From NCBI GenBank assembly GCA_034509925.1, contig CM067536.1:1755001-1819000 (forward strand): a DNA stretch of 64,000 nt, in the 5' to 3' direction. Below are positions 9,824-21,400 of the stretch, piece after piece. Below the pieces are notes generated by a model, which did not search any database, was not told the origin of the DNA, and saw nothing but the letters and a program-made list of their open reading frames with translations. How positions within the stretch are numbered: position 1 is the first letter of the stretch; every line of letters begins with the position of its first letter. Source of the stretch: Hirudinaria manillensis (taxonomy: Eukaryota > Annelida > Clitellata > Hirudinida > Hirudinidae). Both the position numbers and the translations under genes were made by a program.

Positions 9824-12439
9824 CGTATTTCAGTCCTAAAGATCTTAAAGATGCAGAAACGCTTTTATACCAGAAGCGTATCTGGTGACCCGTCCAATTT
9901 TGGAAAATGACGAAGATGATCATTATTATTATTGTTGTTGTTGTGTTGATGCTGTGCTTTGGACAATGACGTTGATGATGATGATGCCCTTCTGATAATT
10001 TATAATTGCCATTTCCTCACCACATTCATATGCGTACGTTCTACGAAAGCAGAAACTGTGATGATGACAATAACGTTGATGTTGTTGTTATTTATGATGG
10101 ATAGTAATAAGAAATTAAATATAGAAGTGCCTAATTTCTTGCAGAAGAGTATTATTAAGCTACCTAGAATCTTTCCTATTACGAAACAATTTGTGGTTGT
10201 GATTGTTTGAAAGTCATCATCAGAATGGTTTCTTAGCGTCTGAACAATGCCGGATTTCGTGCGGAGTGAACGAATATAGAAGAATTAAAACTAAATATCC
10301 GATTTTCCCACGGCCTCTTGTCGTCATTTGCGATGGCCGTGACACTCGCAAACATCCAAGAAACGTGTATCATTTGGCATCTTCATTCCCAGCAAATTCA
10401 CACGGAACAAGTCATTAGAAAGGGTGGTTCGTCAGTGATTCTAACTCATTTGGAGCTTTAATTGTTTGAGACCTGGGAGGTCTCAATTACGAGGCCGTTC
10501 CGAAGTATATTAGGCCACTTCATCAGGTAGAAATATAAAATAAAATATCACATAATATTTATTTATTTACCATTTGTTGTTAATATTTCAAAATTGAGGA
10601 TTCTCCAAAGAACTTACAAGGAATCGTCCACCAAAAATATTATCGCTTATAATCACATTAGCAACAATAATTTTGGTTTTTTTTTAATTCTCCGATAATT
10701 TTATATCCCTTATTAAATCCACTGCATTGCACATTCTTTAATTGGCGTTGTGAAGTCCATTCTTAATTTTCATAAGCAGTGGTAAAGAGGTTATCATTAG
10801 TTCAGAGATAAGTCTTAATCTCAGTGTAATAAGAACATGTTTACCCCCAGTGATAGCTTATCACCAATTTCCTTAGCCCGCTGAATCACCCAATCACAAT
10901 TCTAATTGGCCACTGCTATTACGACGTGGGAGTTACCAAGCAACAAGTCTTGTGGGTTTTAATTTTTAGGTTGAAACCAAAGAATCCAAATGCAAAACCC
11001 CGATGTTTTGTTAATCATTTGTTTGGGCGTTTTTGTTAACATTTATAGAAATTGGCCAAGAAAGAACTGGGGGAAATAAATTTATGCCAAGATACCTGTG
11101 GGCTACATTAATATTATTTATGTATATATATTAATATTATTTACGTATATACTTTAACATTATTTATGTATGTATATATATATATTACATATATATTATG
11201 TATATAACAATATTAGTATGATGTAGAAAAAAGTTTCCTTTATGGGGTTAAGAGTTGAACAATTGCTTCTGATGCTCTTGAAGTCACTGAATTTTGAATT
11301 TTAAATTAGCGAATTTCGAAATGCTTACATCGCCGTAATCAATTGACATTTGTATTTATTTATTTATTTATCTATTTATCCATAACAACATTTATAGTAC
11401 ATAAGTGTCCAAAAATGATTATCGTAATCACCATCATCGTCACTGCCTAATTTGATCAACCATTCAACAACTATCAGATGCTTAATTGTTATTTATAATT
11501 TTAGGAAGTTACTTCCTTTACCATTAATAATTTATAAACAGTTAAATTGGCAGTCATTAGAAAACTGACTGGAAATTAAAGGCTACACTCTTTAACGGAC
11601 TTTGTTCCTAAAACATCGATCTCTGGTTCTTGATAAATTCAAAGCTAATGATTTCCTACGATCTCATAAACTTATAAAATTATAAATTATATAAAATATA
11701 AAATTAGTTAAATAAATTAATACAAAAATTAATTTAATTTAACGAATGAGTGCGGAACAAATGATGCAAACGTTTGCTCTATTCGCCAGATGTAGCTGTT
11801 ATGCAATCAGGAGACTCTTTCAACATTCAGCTTTTTGTAACAGATGTTTCAAAAGCATTTAAATGTTCAAACAAGTTTATTTTAAGTCGGATGAATTATT
11901 ATTGAGTCTAGAAAAATAAATAAACGAGCAAGAAATTAATCAGATTCATTCAGGCACTTAACCAATTGAAATCGATTAACACGATATTTATCGGTATTTA
12001 TAAAGAGCATCGTTTCAAAAATAACGTTTCGTCCAAATTGACAAAAATTTGGAAACAAACAAAAAAAAACTGAAACAACAACTACGATATAAAAAAGATC
12101 ATCTGTTTATGTACACGTTCGTTGACAATTGCAGCTGATTTTCAGTGAAAATGTACAATTTCTTGTAGTGGTCCTACAAATATATATATATATATTAAAA
12201 TATTTAAAATATTAAACTTTATCAGAAAAATTATTTTAAAATGCTGATGTTGATTTTAAGTCTATCATGAAACTCTAAAATAAGTTGGTGAACGGTCCTT
12301 TTTAAGATTAATACTGTCCTAAAAAGTCTCTAAAAAAATTTGACCCAACAAAATATTTATAAGCTCTAGTAATATCACCATTTTACAAATGGCATCCATA
12401 AAAACACACGCAAGCAGACACTCTCATACAAAAACCATC
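9824..12439. other. Intergenic, 2.6 kb, no gene supported
   Basis: Lies between the 5' end of the minus-strand Ly6 gene and the 3' end of RPTP-A. The part at 10200-11000 is less AT-rich, has CCAAT-like motifs near 10890-10910 and one open frame at 10203-10418 that lacks splice context or recognisable domains. It probably includes the Ly6 promoter. The rest is AT-rich with short ATATAT tracts near 11110-11210. Confidence 0.5.
10466..10486. repeat. Perfect 9-bp inverted repeat, 3-bp loop
   Basis: TTGAGACCT, GGG, AGGTCTCAA. The arms are perfectly complementary. It could be a short hairpin or a dimeric binding site; nothing nearby decides. Confidence 0.7.
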
Positions 12440-15400
12440 TCATACCAGTGTGATGCTTTCGGATATTGGCGCTCTTGTCAGTTCTAATACAGTTCTGTAA
12501 ATGTCCACGTGATTCCTGGAACTCAGCTGTCCATTCAGATCACAGCAGGCGACAAAGTAACTTGCAAGTGCGGATTTCTCACTTGAAAGTAAATTCACAT
12601 TTGTTTAATCTCGAAAATAACAAGAAATGAAATGCATATTTATGGAGAATACCAGATAACTAGACACTAAATACTACAATTAGGGTTACAGTTAGAGTTA
12701 GGGTTAGGTTTAGGGTAGCAATTAGGGTTAGGGCTAGGGTTAACGATCACCATATTCTTATCGTCTTGTTAAATTTGTTTTTGTATCTCGAAGAGGAATA
12801 AGAAGATAAATATTCACGGGCTGAGGACAAATAGATTCTTAAAACGCCTCTTGCGATTCAGTGAATCAATAATTTGCATCGCTCGTCGAAACAATTCTCC
12901 ACCGAGGTGCGTTTCATCATCCGATCTGATTTTCAAGACTTTCAACGTGAATTCATTGCCTGTTTGCGCCTGCAGGAAATAAAAAAAAAATGGTTTTAAA
13001 TATAAAATCTATCATATCTTTCTGGACATGGAAATCACGCACAATTTGTTTTTATTTGAAAGAAAAATGGACTTATTGTCAACAACTGAAACTTAACAAT
13101 TATTAACAACTCTGTATATTTATTTACCAGGGTGACCTAAAAAGTTAAATGTTTCAAATTAACTTATTAAATTGAAATTTATAATGATTTAAGAAAACTA
13201 TGTAATAAACCACTCCTTTCCAATTCGCTGGCCATATTTGCAAAATGCTATTTTAAACAGTTTCTGCTGTATTTGAAATTACCATGCTTTCATCTGGCTT
13301 ATTCCACAAGTCAACCATTCTTGCACTAAATTACTCGCATTTCTCTGGAAACTATTAGTTTAAAGTTCCGAACATGAATTATTAATCAATTATCAAAATA
13401 ATTACCCTATTTTCATAAGCATTTTCTTCGAATAACGTCTTTACGGAAACGTCTAACAAAGTGCCGAATTGGAGCGATTGTTGTTCCCTCAACGTTACGC
13501 AGAATTTGTCAGTGACGATGTCATTGCCAGATATCGGCAAGAATTTGTACTGCTCCAAAGTCTGATCCGAGAACGAAATTATGAACGAAAATTTTATTAT
13601 TAGTTATTATTAGTTATTATTTTAATTATGAATTATAATAAATACGAATTAAATGATTTCACTGTTCATATTTTATCGGTTTTATTAGTTTGAAATGGCT
13701 TATTAGCCTGACATACATATATCAAACATCTTAAAAACTGAAATTAAGACTTAATAATGTTTTAATATATTACTAAACAATATTTTACCTTCAGCTTATC
13801 GATTAGAACAACCAAGCATTTCGACTGGAAGCAGAAGTTCCAGAAGTCTGGTGTTGCCTTTTCCCTAGGGCAGTAACTGATGTGATGGTGATTATTGGCT
13901 GTTACTCCCTTCCAAGTAACGTAATATTAATCAACCAAGCAATGTTAATTAATCAAGCAATGGTTACTTAAATTCATTTTCTATAACGTCCAACATTTAT
14001 AGACTCGCATTCAGACGAAAAATAAAATAGTCTTGGCAATAAATTCGAACGAACCATGAAAGAGAAGATTGACCAATGGCTGGATATAAGCTTCACTTTG
14101 CCTGGTCAAAATATGAGCAAAAATTCAGTACATTTTGTTGCATTTATAATTTGTATTTAATATTTATAATTTATAATTAATATTTATAAGATATATGAAT
14201 AACTTTCTAATAAACTGAACAAAATTTGGCTAAATGTCATATTTGAACGTATCAAGATATCTCTAATTAATGAACAAAATAATAACCTTTCTCAAACTCC
14301 AATCTAAATTTTTATTTGGAATTTTAAAGTACCATCTCCTAACGATATTGTTAATCATATGTTTACCTCGCTTATCCAAGTAATCGGCCTCATCTTTCAG
14401 TTTCTGTTTTTTTTTTATAGAATTTTTTAGAATTAAAAACAAATCTCAAATTTAAATCTCACGTTGATACAAGGAACTATAGTTAATTCATCATTTATTT
14501 TCTTTGTTATTAGACCAGATGTTCATCGGGAATTAACAAACCAACTCACCTGGAATTCGTCTTTCAAGTCGTTTCCTTCACTCAATACCATGAGGTTGGA
14601 ATGGAACAAGTCCAACGGAATGTCAGTGTTTGATTGCGTTAAGGTGCATTTCAATGCGTAATATATGAAGTCATATTGGATCTGCCAAAAGATTACGCCC
14701 ATAATTAAAAGTAAAAGCTATGATTATTCCTAAAAGTATTTTTTAAATAATTTTAAACAAGCCAATAAAGGCATTCTTGCTAAAGGAGATTAGGAAACAT
14801 AAACCCTGACTAACGTAACTATAATGCGATTTTAACATCGATATGATATCACCAAGCTGAGCAATTGATTACCAATTACCTGGAAACAATTAACTCAAAA
14901 ATAATTTTCTTACAGCGGACTGAACCATGTTGGATCTTTGCTCTCTGAGTCTGGAAACGCAAGCGACCACATCGACACTTCCTTCGCGTTTGGCCTCATC
15001 CAACAACAAGTCAATTGCTATGAAGCATCCCGTTCTGCCGACCCCAGCGCTGTGGTATTATTAAACAACATTGTTTTTATATTTTTAATTACCATTTAGA
15101 AGTCTTTAAGTGGGTCATTACTTCAAGTGCTAGTTGCACGCTGTCGTGTGGATTATTTGGTTTATTTGTATTTAAACTGATCATAATCATTATTATTCGC
15201 TTCAAAAATTGGAAAATAAAAACTGGAAAATGAAACACCACCTGCAGTGAACCAATACGGCTTTATTCTTGACGGCATCTTGCATTGAAACCTTGTTGAA
15301 CTTCAAAAACGAATCGACGTTTGTTGGGACGCCATGGTCAGGCCAGCACATGTAATGCCACTGTATCACTGTCTTCGATTCTTTCTGATTTCGGGACCAA

Positions 15401-18400
15401 TCGAGTTATTAACGGATCGAATTTTATCAGTTAATTATTATTAAAATTTAATTTTAAACATAAACATTTACTGTTTTATCAGTCGAAACAACTTTCAGTT
15501 TTCTTCTGATGTAATCCTCAAAGTCGACGGATGATTCTAAAGTCACAGTGTAACTTCCAAATTTCGTTTCATAATCGTCAGGCCAATATTGGAAACACTT
15601 GTTCTGAAGTCATTGATCGCTTATTTATTTATTTATTTATTTTAGTTTTCATTTTCATTTTAAATTTTGTGAAGTTTTTTTATTTTTTATGTTTATTAAG
15701 TTCGATAATAATTGGGTTTAATTTTTAACATTAAAATAACTTACGTCGGAACAAATTGAAAGAAATTGTCGATTTAAATGACTTAAAAACATTTTCTTAT
15801 TCTTAAAATTATCGTTATTTCTTAAATGAAATTCAGAAATTATTAAATTCGATTTTATTTTGTTTTTCATCGTACGGTTATGGTGATATTGGTGATATGT
15901 TTTGCTGTAATGCTTTATTGACAATCATCTCGAATGTTTTTAACGTTTACCTTATTTTTCTCCACAATCTGAGTCAACATAACGATGTCACTGACATCTT
16001 GCTCAACAATCATCTGCCAGAAGTGGTTAACCGTTTCGTTAGTTGGGCCTAAATTTGGAGTTAATTAATTTCATTATTATTATTACTTTTATTATTTTTT
16101 TATATTATTATTATTATTCATTAATAATACTGTTATTGAAAAAACTAAATTCATTATTATATCAGTTTACCTTGTGCAGCTATGAATTTCTGTTTTGCAG
16201 TCTACAACATGACGATTTAATTAAATTGTGAACTATGAAGAAAATAACCGCATAATAACTAAACATTAAGATAATTAAAATAATAAACAGTTAATACAAT
16301 ACAATATTATAAATTTCAATGTAAAACAGAAAAAATTATTACAGTGGTTAATACTTATACCATGCTTATAATACTTTAAGGATTCTTATTTGGGTACTTA
16401 AAACCAGGACACAATTAGGGTTAGCGTAATCGATAATACAAATAAATGGATAAAATAAACTTAAGCAGGAAGTAAAGACAATTAAACTAACTTCTATATG
16501 ACTGGCATTGATGTAATCACTTTCTTTATCGGATATCTTCAAAACAACTCTGTTGTAGTCGTCTGCAAATAGTTATTAAAGCTCATATAATATAATATAA
16601 TATAATATAATATAATATAATATAATATAATATAATATAATATAATATAATATAATATAATATAATATAATATAATATAATATAATATAATATAATATAA
16701 TATAATATAATATAATATAATATAATATAATATAATATAATATAATATAATATAATATAATATAATATAATATAATATAATATAATATAATGTTAAATTG
16801 GTATTGTGAACATATTGTAATAATTATATATTGTATATATCGTAATAAATATTTGTTCAATCGGTGTGTCTCACATGGAACGATGTTGGTGAATCGATTT
16901 CTTCCCTTTCCAGACGCCTTGCTTATTGCCATTGAATGATTGGCGATTTTTGGAATTTTCTACATTAAAAATGGAAAACTAATCATTACAAAATTTAATA
17001 AAATTTTTCTTGAGGACATGAATCTTGTGATGCGTTTAGTATTCTTAAGAATACGACGTATGGGTAAAATGAATAGTTTCAAATCACCAGCCACAATTAC
17101 ATTTTTATTTTGTAAAAAAATGTATTAAATGATTAAAATATGTGCTCAATATTTTAATGTATTTAATATATTGAATTAAACTTCTGATTATAATTTCACC
17201 TCGAATTGATCTGCAAATCCGGAGCTGCATTTATTCATGACGCTCAACATGTAAGATGCAAGATTTTCAACATTAATCTTCGTGTTTTCCCTCTCTTCTG
17301 TCGCATTGTTTGTATTTTCCGATAGAACTTTTGTGAAACAAATGATTTGATCATAATTACGATTAATTAAATTATCCTTAATTAAAATACAACAGCGTTC
17401 ATTAAAGTTTTAAAAAGTTTGATATGATCAATAAATGATTTGGATTGGGATTGCTTACCTATTTTCTCAGAGTCAGTTGCTTTCCCCATTTTTCTACAAT
17501 AATAAAAAAAAACACTTAATAATTGTTATCAAATGTGTCACAAAAAAAAACAATTATCCAAACCGGATTCGAGAAATATAAAAATATACGAGGAAGGCGC
17601 CAGATGCAAGAAGCAAGAGAACCAACAGGGGAACCACCACTGCAACTGCCGGATTACTGATGGCTATTGAGAAAAAATATTAATTAAAGAATCAAATCAA
17701 TTCTCAACCTTTAATGGAATAATATAGATTAATAAAGATCGATGCTAATTGTAAAATAATTACTGGATTGTGATTAAATAATTATTTGAAATTGCCAAGA
17801 TGCTGCCGAAAAATGAAAAGCTGGCAAGGAAAGCCTTAATGCATCAAATCAAGATGGTTTTTAAAAATAAATGCTTAGATTTACACATGCAAATAAAAAA
17901 AGCCGTAAACGTGAAAAAAGGGTAAGGAGGTATGAAAGGTAGAACGTTTGGAAAATAAATGGTCAATGTAGGTATTACATTATTGATTAGCATCAAGCTA
18001 AGTTTAAACCAAGGCTAGTTTAGGATTACTAATTCTAGTAAATAAAAATGGTTGCAATGCTTTAAACATAAGAAGCATCAATAAATTTTAACTCTATAAT
18101 ATGCAAACTATTTAATACAAATATGTTTTACCTTAAAAAAGAATTACACATAGAAAATTGACAATAAAAACAAAACGTAATATAAATATCTAAATATTGA
18201 ATTAAATGAAAATCCGACAAATCCGAGGTCAGGCCCAACCAGTGACTAACGTGCCATTTAGAATGTTTATCGTTGTCAATAATTAGGTTTTAAGAGGCCA
18301 TGTTTATGATGAAGAGTGAACATTCAAATAGCAAAAGGAAGTAATGCCAAATTTTGGCCTATTATCCAGTCATATTGACGTCACGTACTTCCTTGTTGAC

Positions 18401-21400
18401 TTTCAGTTTTCTTTTAATACTTGTTTAAATACGAATTTCTTTTCGTGCAAATATGAATAATTATCTAAATACAAATAACGTGTGTCACGTCTCATTGCCA
18501 CGTTTAGCACAATTCATTCGAACAAATTCAAATCTTACAATTTAGAACACTAGGCTACTAAATTGTTACATTAATGAATGTTAAATAAGTCTTAATAACT
18601 ACTGAATGTTAGTCCTACTTGCTGTTACCTGGCATGAACTATAATGAATATTATATTGTTGTTATTATTTTAGTAAATTTAAGCTTTAAAAAGTAGGTCA
18701 AGAGCTTCCTTAAGAACTTGCCTACACATCCCTGGTTAGAATCACTACGGAAGCCATCTTTACAAAAGCATTCAAAACTTCCTACTTTATTCTTGCAGTT
18801 CATATTCTCACCACAGCTATAATTTTCTTGGCTACACTCATCCAAGTCTGAAATTTTAATGTACTATGGTTTAGTTTCATTTGTTTCATTTAAAAAATAA
18901 TTATAAAAATTTAATGCTTAATTTTTATTACTATTTATTATTTCAATACTTGCCATGGCAATTCTGGTAAGGGTCACCATAGAAACCGACTGTACATTGG
19001 CATTCATAACTTCCAATGTTATTAGTACAGTTGCTATTTTCAACACAACTATTATTCCAATGTGTGCATTCATCTGTGTCTGAAAAATTGCGGGGTTCTC
19101 TTTATTTAATCTTAGTCTGATTTTTCAACAATACTAGCTTATGCGTCTCCAATATTTGAATTGCATTTACTTAAAGTTTACAAAATCAATTTTAATTCTT
19201 ATTTCTAATCAACAAAATTGTAAAAATTCTTACTGTCAGAGATGGGATAATTATGGAATTGTTTATGAAGCGGGTCCTATAGACTATAGGATGTTTATGT
19301 TATTGTGACTCGAATCTTAAAACAACTTTGCCTAATAACGGCTAACAATTTTAGCCTTAGCTTAAGAAAAAAATATAAATTAATTGTTATCTCAATACTT
19401 GCCTACACATTCCTTTTTAGGATCACCATGGTAACCAACCATACACAGACATTCATAACTTCCTTCTTTATTCGAGCAGTTCATGTTATTACCACAAGGA
19501 TAATTGCTTGCGATGCATTCGTCCACGTCTGAAATTTGTGTTTTCAGTTAATCGTTTATTATTCAGCTAATTTGATATCTTTTTTTTTGTATTTTTAATT
19601 TTTTGGACAATAATTTTGCTTTAGAGTTTGATTTAAAGTCATTAATTAGGATAAAATCATTTTAATTTTCATGTGAAAGCCCTGACACAAGCAAGAGTTA
19701 AATTATCGTTATCTTTCTAAACATGCCTAAACATCCTCCTTCAACGCCATTTTCAAAACCATGATTGCAAGGACATGAAAAACTTCCGATAGTATTTGTA
19801 CAATTCTCATTTTCACGACAGGTATTATTTCTTTCCAAACATTCGTCCACGTCTAAAAATCATCGTTTTAGAAATTTAGCTAACTTAATGTGTAATAAAA
19901 TGAAATTAGAATTCAAACTCATAATAATACAACTAGTTTATTTGGTTAAAGTCAATGTTTTACTTGTTACTTCAATTTGGAAAAAAAGATGCAAGTGCTT
20001 TTAATCAGAATTTTAGAAGTGATTTCTGGAGTAATTGATTTGAAAAGATAATTAAAACATTAAATCAATTTCAGAAAAACATTATGGGTGGAAAATATAG
20101 GTTATATCGTCGCATATCGTTGCAAGATCTACTTTGAAAAGCAATGTATGGAACAATTGCATACTTGCATACATACAACTGCAACACCGGCAAATAAAGA
20201 TGCGTGCCAAACAAATTATCCTACATATTATATCCTTCATCAACTTCAACATGCATTTAAATTAAGTTTAATTATTTTCCTAATTAATCTTAAACTCGCC
20301 TTCACATTTCTTCTCAGAAACGTCTTTATAACCATCGTGACATATGCATGAATAACTTCCAACATTGTTGGTACAATTCGCATTGTCACCGCAAATGTTA
20401 AGCGTTGCACATTCGTCAACATCTGGAAATTGTTTTTTTTTTAATTTAAATTATTAAATAAATTATTTAAAATTATTGAATGAATTTTTTGTAGAAATGG
20501 AAAATAGGAAGCTATTAGCACTCTTTGATCTTTGCGTAAGAAATGGTATAACTCCAGCTCCAATTAAAAACTGACCAACACATCCCCCATTAGGGTTGTC
20601 TTCAAATCCCTGATGACACGTGCAAGAATAATTTCCAATCTTATTTGCACAATCAGAATTATTTCCACAAATATTGGGTTCTTCTTTACATTCATCGACG
20701 TCTGAAAATTAATGTGTTTGCCAAATTGGTCACATGCGATCAGCTTTTTAAACTAAATGAAATTTTAATACGTACATTTCTCCTATTAAAATTTAAAAAA
20801 CTGGTAAAAATTCATCGGCAAATAGTTTTTTTTATATATATATAAATAGTCTTTTGATCCATAAATGTGCTTATCAAATGATCAAATGCATCTACTTTGA
20901 ATTGCTATACGCCTACAACCCTTGCCCAATCACACAATAACGTTAATTACGTGACTTTCAACAAAGAAAGGCCACAAGTAAATCTTTCAATGTTCTAGGA
21001 ATCTGGGATGTTGGAATAAGAAAACGTTATTTAGAGATTAAATTAACATTTAAAAAAAAATAATATTGTCATCGTCAAACATGCAAATATCATTCAATTA
21101 TTTCTTAATAGAAAACATTTAAGGATGAAAATTGAATTAAAATCTTATTTTATGAATTTGAAAACTGGTAAAATATTTTATAATTATAATTAACCTTTAA
21201 GTCCTTGAAAAGCAATTATGCATTTAGTTTAATTTTATTAAATGTTAACTGAAACTGAAATAATTTAAATTGTGAAAATAGTTTTATTTTTTATTAGTTT
21301 GGTTGTATTTCAAGTTCAAATTGCAAACAATGTTTTGAGTTTTAATTGATTTATTTAAAAAAATAATAAATTCATATTTAACATAAAATAAACTTTTGTA

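Noticed and set aside
10203-10418. Plus-strand open frame of 71 codons
   Set aside because: Slightly GC-richer DNA, but no domain, signal peptide or splice partner; more likely promoter or UTR sequence.
16576-16932. Minus-strand open frame with repeating YYIIL
   Set aside because: Pentanucleotide array read in frame; only the first part belongs to the real PTP exon 16959-16875.
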